From contig UCMT01000033.1 in assembly GCA_900473795.1 (NCBI GenBank), forward strand, positions 1-64,000: DNA of 64,000 nucleotides, in the 5' to 3' direction. Source of the DNA: Hyphomicrobiales bacterium (GTDB taxonomy: Bacteria; Pseudomonadota; Alphaproteobacteria; Rhizobiales; Rhizobiaceae). Both the position numbers and the translations under genes were made by a program. Of this stretch, positions 17,836-25,665 are shown piece by piece. The notes beneath the pieces are model-generated. The model made no database searches. It saw only the letters and a list, made by a program, of their open reading frames with translations, and was not told the origin of the DNA. Positions within the stretch are counted from its first letter, which is position 1, and every line of letters begins with the position of its first letter.

Positions 17836-17864
17836 TTGACTGCGATTCGGGGAAATGCGATTCT
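17836..17864 (+). promoter_or_regulatory. Promoter of the counter-transcribed RNA
   Basis: TTGACT (17836-17841) and GATTCT (17859-17864) are separated by exactly 17 bases, a near-consensus housekeeping promoter on the strand opposite repC. Its position in the repB-repC gap is where repABC plasmids place the promoter of their incompatibility RNA. Confidence 0.7.
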
Positions 17865-17870
17865 CTAGGT

Positions 17871-17924
17871 GCGAACTACGAGAGAGGCTTCCACGACGGC
17901 GACGTTTGGGGGCCTTTTTCTTTT
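17871..17924 (+). ncRNA. Counter-transcribed antisense RNA controlling repC (ctRNA)
   Basis: The predicted RNA runs from about 7 bases after the GATTCT box to an intrinsic terminator. The stem is AGGCTTCC (17885-17892) with GGGGGCCT (17908-17915), partly G-U paired, followed by TTTTTCTTTT. At about 55 bases it agrees with the size known for repABC ctRNAs, which pair with the repC leader and block its translation. Both ends are predicted, not measured. Confidence 0.7.
17885..17924 (+). terminator. Intrinsic terminator of the ctRNA
   Basis: An 8-base stem (AGGCTTCC/GGGGGCCT with two G-U pairs) closes a 15-base loop and is followed directly by a T-rich run at 17914-17924. In repABC plasmids this stem is also the loop that contacts the repC leader. 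Confidence 0.65.
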
Positions 17925-17929
17925 GCGGT

Positions 17930-18952
17930 TCAGTCTCCTTTTCCAGCCATATTTGACTGCATAAACTCATCGTAGAGAGCGCTCAGCCTCGCTTCGACAA
18001 ATGACCCGAACTCGGGTGCGATTGCCTTGTCGAAGGCGAGATTTAGTTTCGCCTCGGTTTCTGAAATCCTGACGAGCTTGCCGCCTTCCGAGGTTTTCCA
18101 GACCGCCGTTCTGGCCTTGTCCTTGACCTTGCGAAGGTCGTCGTAGACGGCTTGGAAGCGTTCGTCCGACGTCATCGTTTGAAAGTCTGGAGCTTGGACG
18201 AGCTTGATAGCCTTGGCTCTCTTACCGGTCTCCTCCAGAAGGTCGGCAATCTCGGCCCATCTCGTGCGGCCAAAGCCAGGTGCACCACCAATTGCCTCGA
18301 TCAGTTCGCCAGGAAGACGGTTGACGAGCGCAATCATACGCGAAAGCGCGGCCTTATCGACCCCGAGCGCGGACATGATGATTTCGCGGTTGAACTGACG
18401 CGTTTCGAGGCGAAACGCGAAGAAAGAGCGCTCGATGAACGTCAGATCGGTGCGAGCGTTGTTCTCCTGCCCCTGGCTAACGACGAGTTGTTCGTCGCTG
18501 AGATCACGCACAACGGCCTTGATGGCGCCGCCGATCTGCTTGATGGCCGCCAAGCGGCGATGCCCGTACGCAACCTGGAAACGCCCTGGCATTTCGGGGT
18601 GCGGACGAAGAAGAATAGGCACTTGCTGTCCATGCTCTCTGATCTGGGCAACCAGCGTCTCCTGGTCCTCCGTGTTGACGCTCAAGCGGTCCATGACGAA
18701 TGAGCTGTCGATCAGCAAGGGATCAAGTTCAACGACGGCCTGGCCTTTGGCGAGCTGCTTTTCCAGATCGTCGGCGCGCTGTGCCTTTTCGTTGATTCCA
18801 CCCAGCGACTGCGATATCGCGCCGACCGGGGTTGCTCGCCGAAGCGGTTTTTCAAACCCCGCAAGCGGCCTCGTATTGACGAGGGGATGGTCAATTTCCC
18901 CTGTTGTTGACGGGTCGGTTTCTGCAAGCCCGAAAATGTTCTTGCGAGCCAT
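17930..18952 (-). CDS. repB: RepB, ParB-like partition protein
   Basis: A 340-residue centromere-binding protein. The ParB nuclease/CTPase-type domain shows RFQVAYGHRRLAAIKQIG and ENNARTDLTFIERSFFAFRL; a helix-turn-helix (MSALGVDKAALSRMIALV) follows at about residue 200. The C-terminal part should dimerise. It acts with RepA to segregate the replicon. Its ATG lies 3 bases after the repA stop, with GGGAGGAAG inside the end of repA, so the two are translationally coupled. Confidence 0.95.
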   Translation of the reverse strand: MARKNIFGLAETDPSTTGEIDHPLVNTRPLAGFEKPLRRATPVGAISQSLGGINEKAQRADDLEKQLAKGQAVVELDPLLIDSSFVMDRLSVNTEDQETLVAQIREHGQQVPILLRPHPEMPGRFQVAYGHRRLAAIKQIGGAIKAVVRDLSDEQLVVSQGQENNARTDLTFIERSFFAFRLETRQFNREIIMSALGVDKAALSRMIALVNRLPGELIEAIGGAPGFGRTRWAEIADLLEETGKRAKAIKLVQAPDFQTMTSDERFQAVYDDLRKVKDKARTAVWKTSEGGKLVRISETEAKLNLAFDKAIAPEFGSFVEARLSALYDEFMQSNMAGKGD

Positions 18953-18955
18953 GGG

Positions 18956-20155
18956 TTACTTCCTCCCCCAAGTCTGCTTGATGAGGTCTTCGATTTCCGA
19001 ATTCACCGCTGTAAGGGAGTCCAGGGCGCGGTCATACGTGCCGCGCGTGAACTGGCTGCGGTCAACTTCGTAAAGGGTCTGCTTGGTCAGGCCGGCGTCG
19101 GAGATGGCGGTCGATTTCACCATTGCGTTCTCCAGGAGCCGATTGCCAAAAATCGACTTCATGAACCCCGACATCTGCGACTGCGGGCCATCGTTGGGTT
19201 CAAAGCGCGTGACGAGATAGCGCATCCAGTCGTAATCCATCGTCCCGCCGGCGTTTTCCACGACGCGCAGCAGGTCACCGGTCATATGCAAGAACTGACT
19301 CATCGACATGACGTCGAGCATTTGCGGATGTACGGTTATGAGAACGGCCGTTGCCGCGCAGAGGGCCGACAGAGTGAGGAAGCCCAGTTGCGGCGGGCAG
19401 TCGACGACAACGATATCGTACGCGCTCTCGATTTCGGCCAGGCACTCGCCGATCCGTGCGAAAAACATCGAATCCGTACTTTGGCGCGCCGCAAGTGCTT
19501 TGGGCGTCTCGTGTTCAAACTCCATGAGTTCGAGATTGCCCGGTATGACGTGCAGGTTGGGCGTGTAGGTCGCTCTTACGATCTCGGTAATATCCCGCCT
19601 CGCTTCGTCGTAGCGGATGGCGCCGTAAATGGTCTCGTTCTCACCGACATCCAGCTCGGGTTGATGACCGAAGAGCGCCGAGAGGGACGCCTGGGGATCC
19701 AAGTCCACGGCCAGAACGCGGTATCCTCTTAAGGCGAGAAACTGCGCAAGATGTGCCGATGTCGTCGTTTTGCCGGATCCTCCCTTGAAGTTCATGACGG
19801 AAACGACTTGCAACTTTTCTCCCTCGCGACGATGGCGAACGTATTTTCGAGGCCCCTTCCCGCCGTCATCGAGGATTTGGCGCAAATTCTCGATATCCTG
19901 AACGGAATACATTCGTCGCCCATTGGCCAAAGGCTCCGGGCCGTGCCCGTCGGCGACGATCTGGCGAAGGTAGCCCTGATGAATGCCGATGAAGTCAGCC
20001 GCCTCGGCTGGCGTGAACTGACGGATGGTCTTGAGGGCCGTCGGAGGGAATGTACGCTGCTGGTGGGCCTGGAGCTGGCGCGACAGCTCATCCGCGTCAG
20101 ACGAAATGAGGGAGCGCAGGTTGCTGCTCTTTTGGTTGTTTGCCATGTTCAACAT
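18956..20155 (-). CDS. repA: RepA, ParA-type partition ATPase
   Basis: A 399-residue ParA ATPase and autorepressor. The N-terminal part carries a helix-turn-helix (FTPAEAADFIGIHQGYLRQI), then the deviant Walker A KGGSGKTTTSAHLAQ at about residue 127, VDLDPQASLS, and VDCPPQLGF. ATG 20155 is chosen: GAGG lies 5 bases upstream and the length (399) matches the family, whereas the open frame extends 40 codons further without similarity. RepA with ADP normally represses the repABC promoter. Confidence 0.93.
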   Translation of the reverse strand: MLNMANNQKSSNLRSLISSDADELSRQLQAHQQRTFPPTALKTIRQFTPAEAADFIGIHQGYLRQIVADGHGPEPLANGRRMYSVQDIENLRQILDDGGKGPRKYVRHRREGEKLQVVSVMNFKGGSGKTTTSAHLAQFLALRGYRVLAVDLDPQASLSALFGHQPELDVGENETIYGAIRYDEARRDITEIVRATYTPNLHVIPGNLELMEFEHETPKALAARQSTDSMFFARIGECLAEIESAYDIVVVDCPPQLGFLTLSALCAATAVLITVHPQMLDVMSMSQFLHMTGDLLRVVENAGGTMDYDWMRYLVTRFEPNDGPQSQMSGFMKSIFGNRLLENAMVKSTAISDAGLTKQTLYEVDRSQFTRGTYDRALDSLTAVNSEIEDLIKQTWGRK

Positions 20156-21092
20156 CGTTGCCTCGGGATGAAATCTGCGCTTATTACCGGCGAAGCGCTC
20201 AAAAAGCGCTGATGGCAATAGACCCGATTCTAAATCGCGTGGCAAAGAGTTTTTCATTAACAGGCGGTTAATCATTTTGCCTGGAAAACGGCACCCACAC
20301 CTGCGTTGTACATGTACAACTGAGACTCTTGACGACCTATCCGATTCCCGCGCCGTGGTGGAGTCGGTTCCGTCGTTTTACACAGTCGCCGCGCTTCTGT
20401 CTCCCGCCTCTTGTCGGTACCACGTGTCCGGCTGACAAGGCGATGGCCGTCCGCACCCCTGGAGGCTGCCGCCTGACCGACGGCGACTTTGCGTTGAGCG
20501 TGGCAATGCCGGCCTGGCGCATGCGCTTTGACGAGGTCAGTTGAGGATGTTCCGTGCCGCGTTCCCGCGCATCTCTCCATCTTGTCCGTTTCCAGCTGTC
20601 GGCGGTTACGTCTCAGTGTTCTCGCGAAATTCGCCTGCCCAAGACCCGCGTCCCGGAAATCTCGGCGAAGCTTGCGGCTTCCTGCCCGTCACCGTGGACC
20701 CGATAGGGCGCCTTGCAAGGGAGGGGCGAAAGATGCGCAGCCTCATCCGCAGCTCCTGGACTGTCAGGCTACATCAGGCAACGGCGCAAGCGGCGCCTTA
20801 ATGCCGAGCTCGCCGGCAAAAAGATGGCTCGCACATCGACCCCTCCCCCAAGCAAGGCTTATGTGCAATCGACGTCGATGGTGTTTCGGTCCTGCCCCCG
20901 GTCACCGGCACCGTCCATTCGAGAACGTCATCGTGTGAGCAGCCTGGCTCACCCAGGTCCGGCAGGAGGCAGAAACGTCGCTCCGGTCTGTGCGAGGTCT
21001 GCGGCTATGCCGCTGCGGCTGGGTGGGCTGATCCGGGCTGTGTTGCGGATACTGGCTTTTCTCGCTACTTGGCGGGCGAGGGCCGGATGGTC
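20156..21092. other. repA leader and uncharacterised region
   Basis: The first part is the repABC promoter/leader with a 16-bp palindrome and, near 20196-20214, two close AGCGCT palindromes. From about 20.4 to 21.09 kb I find no recognisable gene on either strand; short frames are arginine-rich shadows. The missing end of the integrase at 21093 is not found here, so this DNA joined it after the truncation. Confidence 0.35.
20305..20320. promoter_or_regulatory. 16-bp palindrome upstream of repA (parS or operator candidate)
   Basis: GTTGTACATGTACAAC is a perfect palindrome about 150 bases upstream of repA. It fits the GTT...AAC frame of repABC parS sites (16 bp, RepB target), but the centre is AT instead of the usual GC. 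It may be the partition site or the RepA/RepB operator. Confidence 0.55.
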
Positions 21093-22100
21093 CTACGCCT
21101 TGCCGTCATCAATGTCGGTCAGGGAAGGGAGGCTGGCGCGTAAGGAATGCCCGGAGAATTTCCGTGCTCGTTCGTGCTCGGCAAGATCGCCGCGCATGCC
21201 GGCGGCCAGGGCTGTCCGTTTGACGAGGCGGGCCACCTCCTGATCGTTCAGCCGTCGCGATCCCGCCAACTTGCCTTGACCGGTCACGCGCCGGAAGATT
21301 GGGCCATGGTTGATCTTGGCGAACTTGAGCCACGTCTCCAGTGCGGCGACCGGGCAGATGGCGTCCGATGGACCGCGGCTGATCTCGACGGAGCGCGAGC
21401 GGTTCTTCCCGCGCACTGTGACCAGCAGTCCCTTGTCGAGAGTCTGTATCCAGCCCCGACCGTCGTGTGTCTGATCCTTGTCGACGTCAAGGCCTACGAT
21501 TTCGGAGCGGCGCAGACGACCGGCAAAACCGATCAGCAGTATGGCTCGATCCCGAATGCCCCTTAAGCTTCCCCGATCGAGGGTCTCGAGCATCGCGATG
21601 ATGTCCTCCTGCTTTACCGCTTCTTTCCGGGCAAGCGGCTTTGCATGGGTGTTACGGATCCTCGCCATGACGGTCGTGATCTGGAGATCTTTACGATCCA
21701 GCGGCTGGCCCCGCTGGGCGTAATTCCAGCTGAGCGAAGAGAGGCGGCGTTCAATCGTCGAGGTCGAGTTGGGCTTCTTGTCTCCCGTCACGTTTCCCAA
21801 GGCGCAGGCGGTGAGATACAGGCTGACGATCTTGGGATCCGGGGGCAGGACGGCTAAGCTCTGGCGTCGACACCAGGCGGCAAAATGCTTCCAGTCGCCG
21901 GTATAAGCGCGCCGCGTGTTGTCCGACGAGGTTGTGCCGACAGTGTCCCGGGCGCCGGCGAGATCGGCAGGGGCGCTTGAGATGCCAGAGGCTTGAGCGG
22001 GCTGCTGGGCGCTTGCTCCTGGAATTGATCGCGCTACTGGCAACATGTGATCCTGGTCCGCTTTCATATTCTTCATCTCGGTTTTCACGCACACAACCAC
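21093..22100 (-). pseudogene. Tyrosine recombinase lacking its C-terminus
   Basis: A 335-residue phage-type integrase. The N-terminal SAM-like domain contains NTRRAYTGDWKHFAAWCRRQ. The catalytic part shows the first Arg in GFAGRLRRSEIVGLD, the Lys in VRGKNRS, and the HxLR box GHSLRAS. Directly after that box the frame ends in LPSLTDIDDGKA, so the second His/Trp box and the nucleophilic Tyr are gone. It should be unable to recombine DNA. A TTGTACAA palindrome overlaps its promoter. Start codon uncertain (GTG 22100 or ATG 22079). Confidence 0.75.
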
Positions 22101-22859
22101 CGCATCTGTTGTACAACGGTTGCCTTGAGGAGGAACCGGGTCGGGTGAGGCGCAGGCAGCAACCCAATCGGGCTCCGACGAGCCCCATGGATACCGACGG
22201 CCTCCATCCCGCTCGGTCCCGCAGCCGCCGTTGATCGCAATCCAGGTAAAGGTTTCTTGATGCGGGGCAAGCTCTTGCGTCTGGCCGATAGCGCAAGAGC
22301 ATAGGCATCTCCCACCAATTCAGCAAGAAGCTTGACCCTCCCCGTGGTTGCTCGGCGAGGCCCGCTATCGTTCGAACGGTGCTCGCAAACGTCAAGAGCC
22401 TAGCCAGGAGTCGGACTGCACCCGCATTGCCATTATGGCGGAAGAAGCGCTTTCGTAGCCAATCGTCCAGCCTGTCAACGCACTAACCCGAACTGTCTTC
22501 TTGAAAGGAGCCGCTCCACCTTCCCCGCCAATATCGACGCATAGTATTGCGGGCGCATCCAAATTCTTTTGAGTGGCACTTGGCACCAAGCCCGTGGAGC
22601 CGCATCGCACGACCTCATCAGCCTGAAGCATTTTCCCGCCCTGCATCGCTCGCGATCATGCAGGATGCGCTGAAATCTCGATTGTGATCCATCTCTCCTC
22701 GTTTGACACAAGGCGGCAGTTCTTCAGTTCGCCAGTTTCGCGTATCGCCCGAGGGGTCAATTCCTCGCTTGGCTTGACACCTCTCGCCGCCGATCATGTC
22801 CGGATCGACGGCAACTTTCCCGATCAGGGTGGCGGCCACAGGATCAAGCCTGTCGTGTG
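22101..22859. other. Intergenic region between recombinases
   Basis: No gene is recognised in about 750 bases. The first 20 bases hold the palindrome GTTGTACAAC (22108-22117) in the integrase promoter. The rest has only low-quality short frames. Confidence 0.35.
22108..22117. promoter_or_regulatory. GTTGTACAAC palindrome at the integrase promoter
   Basis: This 10-bp perfect palindrome lies 8 bases upstream of the integrase frame. It shares the TTGTAC/GTACAA arms with the palindromes before repA and before the serine recombinase, which suggests a common regulator such as RepA or RepB. Inference only. Confidence 0.35.
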
Positions 22860-23789
22860 TTATGCGCCACCCACGCGCGACCGAACCAGTCCCAAACGAC
22901 GTGCGTCGTCCAACAGCGCTCTGACGGACGAAGGTTGCCATTTGCGACCACCGCGTGGTGGGCGCTCGTGCATCTGCTCCAACTGGGCTGCAATCCCACG
23001 CAAGGAGAGATCAGGATCTGCAATGGCGATGCCGGCGACGAGCTTCATCAGGCGATCTTCGGGCGGGCGCCGCGGGGAGCGCTTGATCAACTCCGGCTCG
23101 GCGAGATGTTCGCGCACCATGCGATGCACCGCACGCCGCAATCGTTCGACGGTCCAGTCGAGCCCCTTGCGATTGAGAATGCGGACGACATCCTCCCAGC
23201 TATGCTGGGGCCGCAGCTCCCGGACTGTCGGCAGCCACACTTGCGCTGACGACGTCAATTCGTCGAGATAGGCGCGGTCACGTGCCGCCGCGACCGCTCG
23301 CACCGCGTCTGGTCTGCGTTCCCGCAGACCGGGATTTCCCGCGAGGCGCCCCCGGGTCTTGGCGGCTTTCATGCCGGCTTTTGTCCGCTCCGCGATGAGC
23401 GAGCGCTCCAAGCGTGCGACAGCTTCGAGGACCTGGACAGCCAGCTTGCCTTGTGGCGTTGCGGTGTCGATCGGATCGCGGAGGGCGCGGAAATCCACAC
23501 CACGCTTTTCTAGGTCTTCGATGACGTCAAGCAGGTGGCTCACCGACAGTGCCAGCCGATCCAGGCGGACGACGACAAGAACATCGCCAGGAACGAGGTC
23601 CCGCAGCAGCCTCGCAAGAACGGGTCTGGCGCCCCCTACGCCGGGACCATGCTCCTGGTGGATACGGTGGCAACCGGCAGCCCGCAATTCATCGACTTGG
23701 CCATCATCGGACTGATCTTCCGTCGAGAGGCGGGCATATCCGATCAGCCTTCTGGGCAGGGCAGGGGGAAGGTTCCCGGCTCGGGTCAT
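22860..23789 (-). CDS. Serine recombinase (TnpR-like resolvase with C-terminal extension)
   Basis: A 309-residue serine recombinase. The resolvase domain starts LIGYARLSTEDQSDDGQ with the catalytic Ser in ARLS. Further conserved blocks are DVLVVVRLDRLALSVSHLLD and AVARLERSLIAERTKAGMKA, ending in the hinge GRLAG. The roughly 150-residue C-terminal extension is longer than in Tn3 resolvases and resembles resolvases of some rhizobial Tn3-family elements. It normally resolves cointegrates or inverts DNA. ATG 23789 follows GGACG; upstream frame has no similarity. The transposase partner is absent. Confidence 0.85.
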   Translation of the reverse strand: MTRAGNLPPALPRRLIGYARLSTEDQSDDGQVDELRAAGCHRIHQEHGPGVGGARPVLARLLRDLVPGDVLVVVRLDRLALSVSHLLDVIEDLEKRGVDFRALRDPIDTATPQGKLAVQVLEAVARLERSLIAERTKAGMKAAKTRGRLAGNPGLRERRPDAVRAVAAARDRAYLDELTSSAQVWLPTVRELRPQHSWEDVVRILNRKGLDWTVERLRRAVHRMVREHLAEPELIKRSPRRPPEDRLMKLVAGIAIADPDLSLRGIAAQLEQMHERPPRGGRKWQPSSVRALLDDARRLGLVRSRVGGA

Positions 23790-23813
23790 TTTGGCGTCCT
23801 GGTGACCGAGGTC

Positions 23814-23825
23814 ATTTGTACAAAT
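23814..23825. promoter_or_regulatory. ATTTGTACAAAT palindrome at the resolvase promoter
   Basis: A 12-bp perfect palindrome sits 25 bases before the start codon, overlapping the likely promoter. It could be an autoregulatory or RepA/RepB-type operator, because its core matches the palindrome upstream of repA. Confidence 0.35.
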
Positions 23826-24204
23826 AAGAGATGCATCAAAAATCCATCCATTGCAGACATTGTTTATACCCAAAATAAAGCGCCGTACAGCGCGAAATGG
23901 CGTGTGGGGTGAGTGGTGTTGCCGGCCATGCCCTCCATGTCGCGCCAGCGGCCTTCCATGGCCGAAATGCCCATGAAAGTTCGCGTGAGGCAAGGGGCAA
24001 ACCCGGCCTCGTGGGATTGACTGCCAGTGGACCGATGGATTTCGACTGAACCTGAGTGCCGGGAGCCTACGGGGGCAGACGGAAGTGTCACGCCATGCTA
24101 AAAGCCGATCGGGGCACCTCGTCCGTTTCCCAATGACCAGCGCGTAAGGCTGGCCGAGCCACCGCTTCTTCATGGAGGGTAGAGCGCCAGCGGGGGGCTT
24201 TTGC

Positions 24205-24253
24205 AATTATCGTTCGTTTTGTGAGTGCCACGGGCGGTGCGGTTATGCTCGTC
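24205..24253 (+). repeat. 49-base inverted repeat, right copy
   Basis: This is the partner of 16119-16167 in opposite orientation (41 of 49 matching positions by hand). The G run just before it (24192-24197) resembles the GGGG start of Tn3-family ends; in that reading the outer end faces the replication core. No target duplication is evident. Confidence 0.6.
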
Positions 24254-24300
24254 TCCAAAGCTAAAAGCGCTCACATCGGCTAGCACGCCCCTTGGGCGCA

Positions 24301-25458
24301 TCAACCACTCGGCGAGCGTTCGAAGTCGAAAATATTCTGCGTGGCGAGTGCGGCAGCGCCCCGTGCCCACGAACTCGGAACCCAATCGGGGACGAGTTCC
24401 GGCTTGGTGAAGAAGGCGAATTCCTCCATTGTCCTGCGGATCGGAGCGAGAAGCGCATCACCGAATTCCACGGCTTCACCGCCGACGACGATGATCTCGG
24501 GGTCGAACAAGTTGACCATATCGGCGAGGTGGCGGCCGATCCGCGAACCGCAGTCCGAAAGTATAGAAAGCGCCATGTCCTCTCCATGTTCGACAGAGGC
24601 GGCAAACTCAGCGCGGCTTGTCGCGGAGCCTGTCCGGTTTTTCCATTCGTCCAACATGTAGGGTTCGGCTGCATGCGCCATCAGGCATCCACGTCGGCCG
24701 CATTCACACAAGCGGCCATTTGGAACGGAGGTGACATGTCCTATCTTGCCAGCGGCGCAATGGCTTCCGTGGTGGATCTCGCCTTTGATCACAAGCGAAC
24801 AGCCGATACCCGCACCTATCGCAAGCGCTGCGAAGTTGGGGTGATCCCGGCCGACGCCGAACAGTTTCTGCGCCACAGCGAAGGCGTTCACATCGTCATC
24901 GATCCACACCGGGACGTGGACGCGCTCGGCCAGCATCTCGGCGAATGGCAGGTTCTTCCAGCCGAAGCGCGGACTTTGCAGGCAGATGCCGCTGGCGGGG
25001 TCGATTTCGCCCGGGATAGAGACGCCGATGCCACGGATTTCACTCTCCTGCCGATTGGCCTGGGAGAGCAGGCGAGGGATGGTCGCGGCAATGGTCTCGA
25101 TCATGCCCTCAGGGGTCGTGTCCGCTACGCTTGACTCGGCCGTGGCGAGCGGTGAGGTCGCCAGATCGGTCAGCACGCACTCGATATTGTAGCGATTGAG
25201 CTTGAAACCGAGCGCCAGGTGGGCCTCGTAATTGATGTCGACGGGGACGGGCCGTCGGCCGCCCGAGGTGCCCGACACCGTTTCGCGCTCGACCACGAGC
25301 GCTTCTTCCATCAGCTCCGCCGTAACGAAGGTCACCGCCGCCGGACTGAGACCCGTGATGTGCGCCATCTCGGCGCGCGAGATCGGCCCGCGGCTCCGCA
25401 GCAGGTTCAGGATCAGTCGGCGGTTGAGTGCGCGCGACGTGCTGGCATTGCCTCTCAC
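24301..25458 (-). CDS. ROK family transcriptional regulator
   Basis: A 385-residue NagC/XylR-type repressor. An N-terminal winged helix (residues 8-70, with GPISRAEMAHITGLSPAAVT as recognition region) is followed by a ROK sugar-binding domain. The zinc-binding block is CECGRRGCL, the glycine-rich ATP-like motif is IGAGIGCSLVIKG, and DDDVNAFAV is the sugar-contact region. It is divergent from the beta-galactoside transport operon, which it probably represses until sugar binds. A perfect AT-rich palindrome lies between the two. Confidence 0.92.
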   Translation of the reverse strand: MRGNASTSRALNRRLILNLLRSRGPISRAEMAHITGLSPAAVTFVTAELMEEALVVERETVSGTSGGRRPVPVDINYEAHLALGFKLNRYNIECVLTDLATSPLATAESSVADTTPEGMIETIAATIPRLLSQANRQESEIRGIGVSIPGEIDPASGICLQSPRFGWKNLPFAEMLAERVHVPVWIDDDVNAFAVAQKLFGVGRDHPNFAALAIGAGIGCSLVIKGEIHHGSHCAAGKIGHVTSVPNGRLCECGRRGCLMAHAAEPYMLDEWKNRTGSATSRAEFAASVEHGEDMALSILSDCGSRIGRHLADMVNLFDPEIIVVGGEAVEFGDALLAPIRRTMEEFAFFTKPELVPDWVPSSWARGAAALATQNIFDFERSPSG

Positions 25459-25471
25459 TTCATTTCCCTCA

Positions 25472-25492
25472 TTAATTTATTTCGTAAATTAA
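25472..25492. promoter_or_regulatory. ROK-type operator candidate
   Basis: TTAATTTA (25472-25479), TTTCG spacer, TAAATTAA (25485-25492): perfect 8-base arms. AT-rich palindromes of this type are bound by NagC/Mlc/XylR proteins. It lies between the ROK gene and the ABC operon and would serve both. Confidence 0.65.
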
Positions 25493-25665
25493 CTATTGCC
25501 CGTTTGCCAAAGCTAGGCTAACTTCGCACCGTTGGCAATCGAGGAGGGTTCGCCTGCAGCCAAATCGCACGGCAAGGCGACGCTCAAGCACATTCACCGA
25601 AGTTGACCTGTCCTGAGCAGACGCTTGCTCGGTACCGGAGAAGCTTTGTTCTTTGGGAGGAGAGA

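Larger units (their letters stand above)
23790..24300. other. Resolvase promoter region and repeat-bearing spacer
   Basis: This region contains the palindrome ATTTGTACAAAT (23814-23825) about 25 bases upstream of the resolvase start, then 400 bases without a recognisable gene, and the right copy of the 49-base inverted repeat. Confidence 0.4.

Noticed and set aside
20305..20320. Calling the repA-upstream palindrome a confirmed parS
   Set aside because: Known repABC parS sites have GC at the centre; this one has AT. It is listed as a candidate only.
20713..21243. A long plus-strand frame across the end of the integrase
   Set aside because: It is serine- and arginine-rich, overlaps the recognisable recombinase on the other strand and contains no family motif.
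1943..22100. One integrase gene split into two distant halves
   Set aside because: The two pieces are in opposite orientation and differ in the residues they share around the HxLR box, so they are not halves of one recent gene.
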